Shown here: one piece after another, positions 40,901 to 50,257 of the stretch
Numbering within the stretch: the first letter of the stretch is position 1
Layout: the number at the start of each line of letters is the position of its first letter
Source: UBA5359 sp002410925 [NCBI: bacterium UBP13_UBA5359]
GTDB taxonomy: Bacteria > UBP13 > UBA5359
Direction of reading: 5' to 3'
Length of the DNA: 64,000 bases
NCBI GenBank assembly: GCA_002410925.1
Contig: DHPR01000019.1
Coordinates: 49,277-113,276, forward strand
The notes under the pieces: model-generated
Told to the model about the DNA's origin: nothing
The model's database searches: none
The model's input: the letters and a program-made list of their open reading frames with translations, nothing else
Made by a program: the position numbers and the translations under genes

Positions 40901-42063
40901 GAAGTCTCTACCTTTTCACGACGCTCTCTGCCATACCTTCTCCACCAGGCATCGAAATCATACGAGGCTATCGCACCCAGTGCAGCCAGCATTACACCGA
41001 AGAGAAATACCCAACCCAGTATCGGTATAAGCCCGATAAGAGCAGAGAGCAATGCCCCCAGCAGAAGCCCCCAAACAAGCAGGGTTTCACGGCGCCCTCG
41101 CAACAGATAGAGCGCCATCCATCCAATAAATATGGCTGCCAATACCCTGGCAAGATAGAGCATTATAAGCCAGCTTGCCAGCAGTATAAGCGCTAATGGG
41201 ATGCCGATGATCGTCATCATCAGAATAATCGCTGCTATCGGGGTAACCACCAGTATCAGAAAACCTATTCCCAAGTTTCGCCAGAACCTACCCCAGGTCA
41301 GATTGATAGCACCTCCGGTAAAGCCGGTAAGCAGATAAATCAGTACCAACCCTGTAGCTATTGTCGACAGCAGGCCCCAGAAAAGGAAGAACAGGAAGCC
41401 TGCCGGGCCGCCTTTTTCTGCCTTCTTGCCCACAGCCGGCGCCGGCTTATTATGCTTGACCGGCCCGGCAACTTTGGCCGCAGGATTTATATCCGCCTGT
41501 TTGGAGCTGGTATAGATCAGGCTGCCGGCAACAGCCGCTCCCGACCCCAGCTTTAACATACCTGTGTTAACATTGACAGAGCCGCCGATTTTATTATAGA
41601 TAGACAGATTACCCAGGTTACCCCTCACGCTACCGCTGATCGGAGCGCTAAGGTCAGCATTGCCGCCCCAGGCCAGAACATCTCCACCTATGCCGGCTCC
41701 TGATACAGTGACATTGCCACCAGCCACCACCAGATCCCCGGTTATTGAGGAATTGATATTGACTGTACCACCGACCACTCTTACATCATCACCGACGCTG
41801 CCATTGATAATAACCGTACCGCCAGCCACAATTATATCTTGCCTGACTTGGCCGTTGATGGTGACTGTGCCGCCAGCCGCTACCAGATCACCATCGATGG
41901 TGCCATCGACAAGCACTGCTCCTCCGCTGATATACAGGTCATCATTGACAGTGGTTCCGCGAGGAAGAGCAGCCTGCCCGCCGCCTCCCATTAGTCGGGC
42001 TGCTTCCGCCGGTGCGGCAGCCGACAAGAGCAGGCAAATCATCAATAATATATATCTTCGCAT
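40897..42063 (-). CDS. Secreted bactofilin-like repeat domain with C-terminal membrane segments
   Basis: A 388-residue protein with a signal peptide (ILLMICLLLSAAAPAEA), then about 150 residues of beta-helical polymer-forming repeats (GDLVAAGGTVTING, DIIVAGGTVIINGS, DVRVVGGTVNINSS, DLVVAGGNVTV), a Pro/Lys-rich linker and about five to six transmembrane helices. Repeats of this sort occur in bactofilins, but here they are exported and membrane-anchored, so an extracytoplasmic scaffold is possible. The ATG at 42063 follows GGAGGTGGGTTTT. It lies after the ygjP terminator and is probably a separate transcript. Confidence 0.82.
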   Translation of the reverse strand: MRRYILLMICLLLSAAAPAEAARLMGGGGQAALPRGTTVNDDLYISGGAVLVDGTIDGDLVAAGGTVTINGQVRQDIIVAGGTVIINGSVGDDVRVVGGTVNINSSITGDLVVAGGNVTVSGAGIGGDVLAWGGNADLSAPISGSVRGNLGNLSIYNKIGGSVNVNTGMLKLGSGAAVAGSLIYTSSKQADINPAAKVAGPVKHNKPAPAVGKKAEKGGPAGFLFFLFWGLLSTIATGLVLIYLLTGFTGGAINLTWGRFWRNLGIGFLILVVTPIAAIILMMTIIGIPLALILLASWLIMLYLARVLAAIFIGWMALYLLRGRRETLLVWGLLLGALLSALIGLIPILGWVFLFGVMLAALGAIASYDFDAWWRRYGRERREKVETS

Positions 42064-42113
42064 AAAACCCACCTCCTTTTGATATCATCCGCACTGTTAA
42101 CGCCGATGAAAGA

Positions 42114-42144
42114 AATAACCCGGGCGTATTACACCTGGGTTATT
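42114..42144 (-). terminator. Intrinsic terminator after ygjP
   Basis: Arms AATAACCCGGG and CCTGGGTTATT form an 11-bp stem with one wobble pair and a 9-nt loop. On the minus strand the stem is followed by TTATTTCTTT-like sequence. It lies 29 nt beyond the ygjP stop and would end the long division operon. Confidence 0.7.
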
Positions 42145-42172
42145 ACCATTAAATGCCGAATATAAAACATCC

Positions 42173-42685
42173 TTAGGCTACGCCTTCCGGTTCCATATTG
42201 CAGGCCATCAGATATCCTCTGGCTCTCTCAGCCAACGGATAGCGGCTGACACATTGCCAGAAGGCAAAAGAGTGATCGGGATAAAGAAGGTGCGACAGCT
42301 CATGCACAATAACATAATCCAGAACCCATACCGGCATCCGGGCAATACGCTCGGAGATGCGTATTCGCCTTGTGCTGACACTGCAGCTGCCGGCGCAGGT
42401 AGTCTGGTTGCTTACATAGCGAATCGACTCGTATTTCAGGGCACCATCAAAATAGCGCTTATTAAGCATCTCTGTCCGGCGCAATAAAAAGCTTAATTCG
42501 CTTCGAGCGCCTTTGCTCTGTTCCCTTTCTTCTACCTTGCTGAGCATCCGATCTATCCATTTCTGTTCCTCGTCTTGAGTAAGGCCGTCCGGCAGATAGA
42601 CCGTCAGCTCATTAGCCCCGGTAAACCTTGCAGCTACAGTCTTTTTACGCTGCCTGCTTCGATAAATCTTTACTTCTACATCCAA
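42173..42685 (-). CDS. YgjP-like (M48-type) metallopeptidase domain protein
   Basis: A 170-residue protein of the YgjP/DUF45 family of SprT-like metallopeptidases. The zinc motif is VIVHELSHLLYPDHSFAFW with HELSH and a later His. The N-terminal half (VEVKIYRSRQRKKTVAARF...LTVYLPDGLTQDEEQKWIDRML) is shorter than in most relatives. It is soluble; its substrate is unknown. It follows ftsZ by 106 nt and ends at a good terminator. Confidence 0.88.
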   Translation of the reverse strand: MDVEVKIYRSRQRKKTVAARFTGANELTVYLPDGLTQDEEQKWIDRMLSKVEEREQSKGARSELSFLLRRTEMLNKRYFDGALKYESIRYVSNQTTCAGSCSVSTRRIRISERIARMPVWVLDYVIVHELSHLLYPDHSFAFWQCVSRYPLAERARGYLMACNMEPEGVA

Positions 42686-42791
42686 ATCTCATCATCCTTA
42701 AAGAGGTCAGAGGATAGGAATCGGAATGATCGGACAGATGCTCCCTCTTCCAATTCCTGAATTTTCATTACCCGGGCAACCGCCTATATAA

Positions 42792-43994
42792 TTATTTCTG
42801 CCGCAGAAAGGCGGGAATATCCAAATCATCACCTGAAAGCACTTTAGCCTGAGCATCATCTACGGCAAACCTGCGATCCATCTTTCCACCGAAACCGGTA
42901 GCCAGCACGGTGACTCTTACCTCACCCTCCAGCTCGGGATCAATAACGGCGCCAAAGATAATATTGGCCTCATTATCGGCAGCACCTGATATAATGCCGG
43001 CAGCCTCATTTACTTCGTACAGCCGCAGATCAAGTCCTCCCGTGATATTGATGACCAATCCCTTGGCACCATCTATCTTCTCTTCTAAAAGCGGGCTGGA
43101 TATAGCGTGCTGCGCCGCTTCAGCCGCCCGGTTCTCGCCCTCGCCAATACCTATGCCCATCAAGGCAGAGCCTGAGTTTGACATAACAGCCTTGACATCG
43201 GCAAAATCCAGGTTGATTAGGCCTGCTTCGGTAATCAGATCGGAAATACCCTGCACGCCCTGACGTAGAACATCATCGGCCACTCTGAAAGCTTCCAGAA
43301 TAGTTGTTTTCTGATCTACCACGCTTAAAAGCTTGTCATTAGGGATGGTAATCAACGAATCCACTTTCTCTCTAAGCTCAGCGGTGCCTTCCTCAGCAGT
43401 TTTCATGCGGCGACGTCCCTCAAAACCGAACGGCTTGGTGACTACGCCCACCGTTAGCGCACCCATCTCCCTGGCAATTTCAGCTACCACCGGAGCAGCA
43501 CCGGTACCGGTGCCCCCTCCCAAGCCGGCTGTTATAAAGACCATGTCGGCGCCTTCCAGCACTCTGGCAATCTCCTGTTTATCTTCTTCAGCTGCTTTGC
43601 GTCCTACCTCGGGGTCCGCCCCCGCACCCAGTCCTTTGGTCAATGTTGCGCCAAGCTGGAGCTTATCATCGCTCTGCATCTTCTCCAGAACCTGAGCATC
43701 CGTATTCATGACGACAAATTCTACATTTCCCAGGCCGGCCTGTATCATCCTGGCCACGGCATTACCGCCGGCACCTCCGATACCAACCACCTTGATTTTG
43801 GCAAACTGTCCGTTATTATTCTTCACTATAGCACCCCTTTCACAATCTTCACTGCCGGAAAAACATCGTACAATCGTATGTGCCTCCTGCATATGCTTCA
43901 TATCGATATCAGACTTCGGATCTCCTATTTGAGTTTCGATATCGAGCGTCTGCTGAATCATACTACCTGCCGTGCCATATTCACCATCAGACAT
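42792..43994 (-). CDS. ftsZ: Cell division protein FtsZ with N-terminal extension
   Basis: Tubulin-like GTPase that forms the Z-ring. The GTPase core ([15 protein letters not shown] ... [19 protein letters not shown] ... [20 protein letters not shown]) is intact. The conserved C-terminal peptide [12 protein letters not shown], which docks on FtsA, is present, but the linker after the core is only about 20 residues. Two starts are credible: ATG at 43994 (GGAG, 7 nt spacing) gives 56 extra residues, and GTG at 43826 (AAAGGGG, 7 nt) gives the usual short N-terminus. I give the longer form. ftsA ends 32 nt upstream. Confidence 0.95.
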   Translation of the reverse strand: MSDGEYGTAGSMIQQTLDIETQIGDPKSDIDMKHMQEAHTIVRCFSGSEDCERGAIVKNNNGQFAKIKVVGIGGAGGNAVARMIQAGLGNVEFVVMNTDAQVLEKMQSDDKLQLGATLTKGLGAGADPEVGRKAAEEDKQEIARVLEGADMVFITAGLGGGTGTGAAPVVAEIAREMGALTVGVVTKPFGFEGRRRMKTAEEGTAELREKVDSLITIPNDKLLSVVDQKTTILEAFRVADDVLRQGVQGISDLITEAGLINLDFADVKAVMSNSGSALMGIGIGEGENRAAEAAQHAISSPLLEEKIDGAKGLVINITGGLDLRLYEVNEAAGIISGAADNEANIIFGAVIDPELEGEVRVTVLATGFGGKMDRRFAVDDAQAKVLSGDDLDIPAFLRQK

Positions 43995-44026
43995 CAGAAT
44001 TCTCCAATCCGCATAAGCCCATATCG

Positions 44027-45274
44027 CTAAGATTCGCGACAATGAGGAATTATATCGGAAAGCCAGTTACGAAGCCAGGCGACAAATGATTGCAACGGAT
44101 TATCATCATGCTCTACCGTTCCGGTAAGTCCATGCCCGGCACCATAGCATACCAGCCCCACTCCGGTAGAGTATACAGGATTGGAAACCAAATCTATCAG
44201 ACCATTGAGGCCGTAAGGCCGTCCTGTTCTTGCAGGCACACCGAGATAATTCTCCGCCATTGCTACCAACCCTTTGATCTGAGAGCCACCGCCGGTAAAG
44301 ACAATCCCTCCGGGTAAAATATCCCTGCAGCCGGCTCCGGCTACTTCACGTCCTATAATGTCCAGCATCTCCCGTATTCTAGCCTCAATTATATCGCTTA
44401 ACATGCCCGATGGTAATTGCCGATCAGATTCTCCACTTATACTGGCAACCGGTATATGCTCATCCTCTTCCCTGTTTTCACGGCCAACCCTGCCGCGAGA
44501 CAACTTTATTCTTTCTGCTTCTCCAATGGGCGTACTCAATCCCACAGCTATATCATGCGTCACATGATTACCGCCCACAGGTATCACAGAACTATAATAG
44601 ATACTTCCATCCATAAAAATAGCTAAATCTGTAGTTCCGCCACCGATATCAGCCAGAATTACCCCCAGTTCACGTTCATCTTCATTCAATACGGCTTCAC
44701 ATGAAGCTATAGGCTCAAGCACAATATCATCTATGGCTATGCCGGCTCTTTCCACACTCTTGATAAGGTTGCGAATGGCTGCGGATGAACCGGTAACTAC
44801 ATGCGCCTCCACCTCCAGGAGAGATCCATGCATACCTACCGGATCATGTATGCCCTCCTGCCCGTCTATAATGTAACTGCGCGGAATAGCATGCAGTATC
44901 TCCATATCAGATGTCAGATCTACAGCCCGAGCGCTGGTCAACGCTCGCTCTACGTCATCCTCGGTTATTTCCTTATCCTGCCCGGTAACAGCCACCATGC
45001 CACGATTGTTTTTGGAAAGAATATGATTGCCCGTAAGGCCTACTACTGCAGAATCGATCTTAAAGCCACACATGGCCTCAGCTTTGGCCTTTGCAGTCGA
45101 TATAGCAACGGCAGCCTTATCGATATCATTCACCATGCCCTTTACCATTCCATCGGATGGTGCCGAGCCAAGACCTATGATACTTAAGGAGCCGTTATCT
45201 TCAATCTGAGCTACAATAAAGCAAATCTTCGTTGTGCCTACATCCAGGCCAACAACCCTGTCGGTAACTTTCAA
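44027..45274 (-). CDS. ftsA: Cell division protein FtsA
   Basis: Actin-like membrane tether of the Z-ring, 415 residues. Phosphate loops [14 protein letters not shown] and [13 protein letters not shown], and adenosine motif [13 protein letters not shown], define the actin fold; the 1C subdomain is present. The C-terminal amphipathic helix ([14 protein letters not shown]) should bind the membrane. The start is TTG at 45274 behind GGAGGTGAACCG. It lies immediately upstream of ftsZ. Confidence 0.95.
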   Translation of the reverse strand: MKVTDRVVGLDVGTTKICFIVAQIEDNGSLSIIGLGSAPSDGMVKGMVNDIDKAAVAISTAKAKAEAMCGFKIDSAVVGLTGNHILSKNNRGMVAVTGQDKEITEDDVERALTSARAVDLTSDMEILHAIPRSYIIDGQEGIHDPVGMHGSLLEVEAHVVTGSSAAIRNLIKSVERAGIAIDDIVLEPIASCEAVLNEDERELGVILADIGGGTTDLAIFMDGSIYYSSVIPVGGNHVTHDIAVGLSTPIGEAERIKLSRGRVGRENREEDEHIPVASISGESDRQLPSGMLSDIIEARIREMLDIIGREVAGAGCRDILPGGIVFTGGGSQIKGLVAMAENYLGVPARTGRPYGLNGLIDLVSNPVYSTGVGLVCYGAGHGLTGTVEHDDNPLQSFVAWLRNWLSDIIPHCRES

Positions 45275-45323
45275 CGGTTCACCTCCCCCCCTGCTTTTAT
45301 TACATATACTGCATTAACAGCAT

Positions 45324-45731
45324 CTATTCCTGCTTTGCAGAAAATTCCGCATCCGTTCTAGGTGCCAGGCTATCAAGAACCCCGGCATCACGCTTTGACA
45401 GGCTTTCCAATATGAAACGCCGTAAGCTAGCCAGATTCTGAAAGATGCGCACCCCAAAGGCAAAAACAGCAGCCATATAAAGAGGGATACCGTATTGATC
45501 TCCCAAATATGCCAGAGCTGCAGCCAACAAGGCATTGGCAAAGAAACCGGAAACGAAAATAGAGCTTTTGAAACGATGCTCGGAAACCGATCTTAACCCA
45601 CCCAGCACAGAATCCAACCCAGCCAGCAGAGCCACACCCATATAAGTAGCATACTGCAAAGGAACGGTTACCTGAAATTTATAGAAAAACAAACCGAAGG
45701 TAATAACAAAAGAGAGTACGGGGAGCCACAT
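45324..45731 (-). CDS. sbp: DUF1290 small basic membrane protein (Sbp)
   Basis: A 135-residue membrane protein matching the DUF1290/Sbp family found near ftsQ in Firmicutes: VPLQYATYMGVALLAGLDSVLGGLRS, FVSGFFANALLAAALAYLGDQYGIPLYMAAVFAFGVRIFQNLASLRR. About three to four helices. Its function is unknown. Its start overlaps the stop of the DUF881 gene (TAATG). Confidence 0.9.
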   Translation of the reverse strand: MWLPVLSFVITFGLFFYKFQVTVPLQYATYMGVALLAGLDSVLGGLRSVSEHRFKSSIFVSGFFANALLAAALAYLGDQYGIPLYMAAVFAFGVRIFQNLASLRRFILESLSKRDAGVLDSLAPRTDAEFSAKQE

Positions 45732-46450
45732 TACTTTATATCCTCCTTAGCCGGCACCGGCGCAGCAAATTTACCGGCTACAGTTCCCCTGTAGGGCGGA
45801 ACGAGCACTTCGGCAGATTTGGTCACCCTGACCCGTATACTCCAGGACTTAAGAGTTTCCAATATTTTGCCTCTCATCAATAGCGAGCTTTCAAGTATTT
45901 TTTCATCGCCGATGGCTTTTATTACATAGGGCGGAACCAGTTTTTTATTATTCACCAGAATAGTCGTACCGGCACAGTCTATACCGGTAGTAGCAATCAT
46001 CCTCTGATCATTTATAGATACGGCCTCGGCCCCGGCAGCAAAGAGCTCATTGGATATTTTCAGCAAGTCCTCCTCATGTATGAGAAAGAGATTGGGATCC
46101 TCTCCAGGCTCCGGCTTGACAGCGGAATCATCAAGGCGAATAACAATCCCCGGGCCCTTGACAGCGGCAAAGCCGGCCTTTACCTTAATGTTCCGAATCT
46201 CTTCCGAGATGCTCTTGAAAAGATTCCTGCCTCTGGCGGCATCCTCTAATTTATCTTTCAGATCAGCGTTCTCTTTTATCAGTGCCTTCTTTTCGTCCTC
46301 CAGGTCCTTGAGCATCATAGCCATCTCTTCTACTCTTCTGGTAGGAACAATATTATGTATGGCGCTCTGTGTCCTGATCTGTATGGCCAATAATGCCCCC
46401 AGAACAGCACAAACCAGCGAGACCGAGATCTGCCACTCCAGCAGCTTCAA
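45731..46450 (-). CDS. DUF881 family protein
   Basis: A 239-residue protein with an N-terminal membrane anchor (VSLVCAVLGALLAIQIRT), a coiled coil of about 40 residues (RRVEEMAMMLKDLEDEKKALIKENADLKDKLEDA) and the DUF881 domain (GPGIVIRLDDS, NELFAAGAEAVSINDQRMIATTGI, PYVIKAIGD). The family is regularly found between ftsQ and ftsA or sbp in Firmicutes and Actinobacteria; its role is unknown. The start appears to be TTG at 46450 (MKLLEWQIS) after GAGGATGAACCAGA. Confidence 0.9.
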   Translation of the reverse strand: MKLLEWQISVSLVCAVLGALLAIQIRTQSAIHNIVPTRRVEEMAMMLKDLEDEKKALIKENADLKDKLEDAARGRNLFKSISEEIRNIKVKAGFAAVKGPGIVIRLDDSAVKPEPGEDPNLFLIHEEDLLKISNELFAAGAEAVSINDQRMIATTGIDCAGTTILVNNKKLVPPYVIKAIGDEKILESSLLMRGKILETLKSWSIRVRVTKSAEVLVPPYRGTVAGKFAAPVPAKEDIK

Positions 46451-46530
46451 TCTGGTTCATCCTCATTCGTTAGTTGTTGCATCGACACCAGGCTCATGCC
46501 GTTTATAACCTGCAGACTATAAAACAACCG

Positions 46531-47277
46531 TTAATCGCCGTACTTGACCACCGGATTATTGCCGAAACGTACATCTATATACTCTATGCTGCGCCCCTGC
46601 TCTTTGACCGACTTATAGATCTCTGAGGCCAGACGCAAACGCCTATTTATAATTTCCTGATTGTCAAAATTCCCCAGCAAAATCCTGCCTTCTTTAATAT
46701 ATAAACATAAATACCCCTTTTTATCAACATCAATCTTCTTAGGCATATCGACCAAATAACTATAGGCGGCCACGAGAGTATAGAGCATGCTGTCAAGATG
46801 CTTTGCCTTGATACGATGTCCTATAACTATCCGTTTCAAATTCGGCAGATCTACGAAAGGCAAATGTTCAGCATCCTGCAATACACCTTTACCGACAGCA
46901 TAGCCTTCGGCATCGATCTGATAAAAAACATCCTCTTTCAGCAACAGAGCTACCGGGCGTCGTTCTTCCACTTTTATAACCAGCGTTGACGGCAGACGCC
47001 GCCATACCTTTACAGTCTTTACGCCAGGATGCGACTTTATACGAAAGGCGATATCTCTAAGAGGCAGCGAGAAGATATTATTATGAAAATTAATGCCGCT
47101 CAAATGCAATATCTCCGTACGAGAAACCTGATGATTGCCCTGCACCTCTACCAAACGCAGATCAAAAAGCGGTGATGTCATGATCGAAAACAGGGCGGCA
47201 TAGGCAACACAAACCAATAAAAGGTTCTTGAAACGCCTCCCGGCAGCAGACCACCCTCTCTTTTCTCCCCGCTTCAT
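46531..47277 (-). CDS. ftsQ: Cell division protein FtsQ/DivIB
   Basis: A 248-residue bitopic protein: basic cytoplasmic tail, one transmembrane helix (LLLVCVAYAALFSIMTSPLF), POTRA domain (DLRLVEVQGNHQVSRTEILHLSGINFHNNIFSLPLRDIAFRIKSHPGVKTVKVWRRLPSTLVIKVEERRPVA) and FtsQ-type beta domain. It connects the divisome cytoplasmic and periplasmic parts. The start ATG overlaps the stop of a 37-codon ORF upstream. ftsL, ftsI and the mur genes are not nearby. Confidence 0.92.
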   Translation of the reverse strand: MKRGEKRGWSAAGRRFKNLLLVCVAYAALFSIMTSPLFDLRLVEVQGNHQVSRTEILHLSGINFHNNIFSLPLRDIAFRIKSHPGVKTVKVWRRLPSTLVIKVEERRPVALLLKEDVFYQIDAEGYAVGKGVLQDAEHLPFVDLPNLKRIVIGHRIKAKHLDSMLYTLVAAYSYLVDMPKKIDVDKKGYLCLYIKEGRILLGNFDNQEIINRRLRLASEIYKSVKEQGRSIEYIDVRFGNNPVVKYGD

Positions 47278-47387
47278 ACGCTTGCTATCTCCTCTACCTG
47301 CACCGGCGCCTGTCGACAGGCGCCGGTGTAAAGTTCTTTTACCAGACGCTGAGACATCCGCCTGCGCTCCGTAAGCTTCGCTTCCAT
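47274..47387 (-). CDS. Small ORF (37 codons) before ftsQ
   Basis: Encodes a basic peptide of 37 residues (starts MEAKLTERRRMSQRL, ends VQVEEIASV). Support: a good ribosome-binding site (AAAGGGG, 6 nt from ATG), position 28 nt after ddl, and a stop that overlaps the ftsQ start by 4 nt (ATGA), as for coupled genes. A 28-bp perfect palindrome falls in codons 20-29. It could be a leader peptide or small structural protein; no homologue is recognised. Confidence 0.4.
   Translation of the reverse strand: MEAKLTERRRMSQRLVKELYTGACRQAPVQVEEIASV
47301..47328. repeat. 28-bp perfect palindrome inside the small ORF
   Basis: CACCGGCGCC, central TGTCGACA, GGCGCCGGTG: every base is self-complementary. In mRNA it would form a 12-bp GC-rich stem with a tetraloop. 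No T-tract follows on either strand, so it is not a standard terminator. Confidence 0.75.
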
Positions 47388-47415
47388 CAGGCGCCCCTTT
47401 CCTCTTCCAGACCTC

Positions 47416-48333
47416 TTATCCCCTTAGCATTGCGCTATCAACAATCCTTTCCAGTAATTCGTTGAAAGAGATGCCGGCAGCGGCGGCGGCCTTGGGAAGA
47501 AGACTTGTTTCCGTCATACCCGGCAAGGTATTAATCTCCAGCAACCATATTCTATCCTTGGATATAATGAAATCCGCTCTGGCTATATCCCGGCATCCGA
47601 TAACTTCAAAAGCCTTAATCGCCGCCTGTGCCAGTGCTCTCTTCGTATCTTCGGATAATTCGGCTGGAACTATATATTTCGTGGCTCCCTTGGTATATTT
47701 TGCCTGATAATCGTAAAATCCTTTATTCGGCACCACTTCCACCGCCGGCAGTGCTTCGGGAGGAGTACCATCCAGCAGAGCCACCGTTACCTCACGCCCG
47801 CCGACATACTGCTCCAACAAGACAGCTTCATCCAGTTCAAACGCTTGCTCAAGCGCCGCTTCCAATGCCCTTTCATCTTCCGCTATGCTTATGCCAATGG
47901 TCGATCCCAGTCCCGCCGGCTTGACTACCACAGGCCAGAATTCCGAATTAGAGCAGAAATCAGCAATGCGTTTATATTGGAATTTTGTTAAAGCATACCA
48001 TTTCGGCGTTTCCAATCCGGCAGCCTGAAATAGTCTTTTGGAAACGATCTTGTTCATGGCCATAGCACTGGCGCAGACCCCTGACCCGGTGTATAAGATG
48101 CCCATAACTTCAAAAGCACCCTGGATAATGCCGTTCTCGCCCTTACCGCCATGCAGAGCATTGAAAACCAGATCAGGAGCTGCCTTCTGCAAAGCCCCTG
48201 AGGCCAGGGCATCTATGTCACATTCAATAACTTCGTGTCCCAGCTCCCGCAAACCCTTAGCTACAGCTGCTCCCGTACATAACGACACTTCCCGTTCCGG
48301 AGAATCTCCTCCTCTAATAACCATCAAACGCAT
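47416..48333 (-). CDS. ddl: D-alanine--D-alanine ligase
   Basis: ATP-grasp ligase that makes the D-Ala-D-Ala end of the peptidoglycan precursor, 305 residues. GGDSPEREVSLCTG at the N-terminus, NALHGGKGENGIIQGAFE, VVVKPAGLGSTIGIS and the metal-binding C-terminal LLEINTLPGMTETSLLPKAAAAAGIS are typical. The ATG at 48333 follows GGAGGAACCCG and overlaps the end of dnaB by 20 nt; a longer frame to 48405 inside dnaB is unlikely. Aligned residues suggest D-Ala specificity, but I did not verify it. Confidence 0.95.
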   Translation of the reverse strand: MRLMVIRGGDSPEREVSLCTGAAVAKGLRELGHEVIECDIDALASGALQKAAPDLVFNALHGGKGENGIIQGAFEVMGILYTGSGVCASAMAMNKIVSKRLFQAAGLETPKWYALTKFQYKRIADFCSNSEFWPVVVKPAGLGSTIGISIAEDERALEAALEQAFELDEAVLLEQYVGGREVTVALLDGTPPEALPAVEVVPNKGFYDYQAKYTKGATKYIVPAELSEDTKRALAQAAIKAFEVIGCRDIARADFIISKDRIWLLEINTLPGMTETSLLPKAAAAAGISFNELLERIVDSAMLRG

Positions 48334-49678
48334 CGGGTTCCTCCATGTGCTCTTCAAGATTTTCAAATTTCGTATATTCAGCCCGGAAACAGAGATTGAG
48401 CTCACCTACAGGACCGTGCCGATGTTTTGCCAGAGTTATCCGAGCTATATTGGTGGGCTCATCCTCTCTGTTGTAATAATCCTCTCTATAGATAAAGAGA
48501 ACAAGATCAGCAGTCTGTTCCAGCTCACCGGACTCCCTTAGATCGCTGAGCATAGGCGTTTTTTCATCTCGCTTCTCCACCGCCCGGCTGAGCTGAGACA
48601 GGGCCACAACGGGTATATCGAGCTCTCGAGCCAGACTTTTGAGAGACCTGACTATCTCGGATATTTCTTGGACCCTATTATCTGTACGTTGATTTCCCCT
48701 GGCCAGTTGCAAGAAGTCTATAACGATCATACCCAATCCCTGCTCGGCCTTCAATCGGCGGGCTTTGGCCCGCATTTCCAGCACAGAGATGGCCGAAGTA
48801 TCGTCAATATATATCGGTGTTTCTGACAAACGTCCTATGGCTCTGGCCAGCTTAGGCCAATCGTCGTCATTTAGATAGCCTGTACGCAAACGATATGAAT
48901 CCACCATGGCTTCAGAACAGAGGAGCCGATGCACAAGCTGTTCTTTGCTCATCTCCAGACTGAAGACGGCCACCGGCTGTTTGGAATCTCTAGCTACATT
49001 GCAAGCTATATTCAAAGCAAAGCTGGTCTTGCCCATAGCCGGCCTGGCAGCGATAATTATCAAATCCGAAGGATGAAAACCGGAAGTCATCCTGTCAAGC
49101 TCAAAAAACCCGGTAGGCATTCCGCCGGAAGAACCCTTTTCATGATACTGCTTATCTATTTGATCAAAAGAATCGCGAATAATATCCTTGATAGGATAGA
49201 AATTCTGGACGTGCCGGCGCTGACCCACATTGAAAATCAATTGTTCGGCCGCATCCACTATCGGATCAGGGTCCTCCACATCCTCATAGCCCATGGCCAC
49301 TATTTTTGTAGCTGCGCTTATCAGATGTCTTAGCACTGATTTGCGTCCTACTATACGAGCGTAATATTCAATATTGGCCGAAGTAGGCACAATGTTCATC
49401 AGAGTGGTCAGATAAGCCACGCCACCGGCGTTATCCAGCTCTCCCCTGCCTCTCAGCTCCTCAGTCAGGGTGATGATATCGACAGGCTCTCCCCTTTCGA
49501 ACAAGTTGCAAATACCGATAAATATCAGCTTGTGTGCCTCGCGATAAAAATCATCAGCCGCCACATACTCCATAGCTTTGGCTACAGCATCGCGATCTAT
49601 GAGCATAGAACCCAGCGTTGATTGTTCTGCCTCCAGGCTCTGCGGCGGCACGCGTTCGATTACTCTGTTCTGACTCAC
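48314..49678 (-). CDS. dnaB: Replicative DNA helicase DnaB
   Basis: Hexameric 5'-3' fork helicase, 454 residues. N-terminal domain (PPQSLEAEQSTLGSMLIDRDAV), RecA-like core with Walker A ARPAMGKTSFALNIA, IVIDFLQLARGNQR and the SLKSLARELDIPVVALSQLSRAVEKR and SDLRESGELEQTADLVLFIYREDYY motifs. No intein is visible. The GTG at 49678 follows AGAGGAGATAGA. It lies 50 nt after rplI, the common rplI-dnaB pair, and overlaps ddl. Confidence 0.96.
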   Translation of the reverse strand: MSQNRVIERVPPQSLEAEQSTLGSMLIDRDAVAKAMEYVAADDFYREAHKLIFIGICNLFERGEPVDIITLTEELRGRGELDNAGGVAYLTTLMNIVPTSANIEYYARIVGRKSVLRHLISAATKIVAMGYEDVEDPDPIVDAAEQLIFNVGQRRHVQNFYPIKDIIRDSFDQIDKQYHEKGSSGGMPTGFFELDRMTSGFHPSDLIIIAARPAMGKTSFALNIACNVARDSKQPVAVFSLEMSKEQLVHRLLCSEAMVDSYRLRTGYLNDDDWPKLARAIGRLSETPIYIDDTSAISVLEMRAKARRLKAEQGLGMIVIDFLQLARGNQRTDNRVQEISEIVRSLKSLARELDIPVVALSQLSRAVEKRDEKTPMLSDLRESGELEQTADLVLFIYREDYYNREDEPTNIARITLAKHRHGPVGELNLCFRAEYTKFENLEEHMEEPDAFDGY

Positions 49679-49728
49679 TCTATCTCCTCTTTCCATCTCT
49701 ATAGCTTTTCAGCTAAACTCCTAAGCAG

Positions 49729-50181
49729 TTAAACAGCTTCGGCGGCTACCTCAACCTTTATCGTAGCCGTAATACCGGCATAAAGGCGAACAATAACTTC
49801 ATACGTTCCCAATGTTCTTATCTGCTCCTTGATATCGAAATTATGACGATCGATAGCAAGGCCGGTGCTCTGCTTTACGGCATCGGCTACTTCCCTGGTG
49901 GATACGGAACCATAAAGCTTACCCTTCTCTCCTGCCTTAACCGGACAGGTTATCGTCTTGCCATCAAGCTTAGCTGCAAGCTCCCGGGCTTCATCCTTCT
50001 CTCTGGCTATACGATTGCTTTCAGCTTTGGCACTCTGCTCCGCCCGGTTGATATTCTCCCTGGTAGCCGGAGCAGCTAAGCCGCGGCCGATAAGATAATT
50101 GCGTCCATAACCATCGGAAACCTCGACTATATCGCCTTTACGGCCCACTTTCCTGACATCCTGGGTAAGCACTACCTTCAT
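49729..50181 (-). CDS. rplI: Ribosomal protein bL9
   Basis: Large-subunit protein of 150 residues with the N-terminal rRNA-binding domain (MKVVLTQDVRKVGRKGDIVEVSDGYGRNYLIGRGLA), long connecting helix and C-terminal domain (GKLYGSVSTREVADAV). The ATG at 50181 follows GGGGAGTCCAAAGAT; the frame is open 39 codons upstream without family similarity. The usual rpsF-ssb-rpsR partners are missing: the gene follows mlaD by 76 nt. Confidence 0.96.
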   Translation of the reverse strand: MKVVLTQDVRKVGRKGDIVEVSDGYGRNYLIGRGLAAPATRENINRAEQSAKAESNRIAREKDEARELAAKLDGKTITCPVKAGEKGKLYGSVSTREVADAVKQSTGLAIDRHNFDIKEQIRTLGTYEVIVRLYAGITATIKVEVAAEAV

Positions 50182-50257
50182 ATCTTTGGACTCCCCTCTT
50201 CGCCCCTGCGGCGGCGATTGCTCAATTTCAGATACATATCTTTGAGTTCTATCATCT

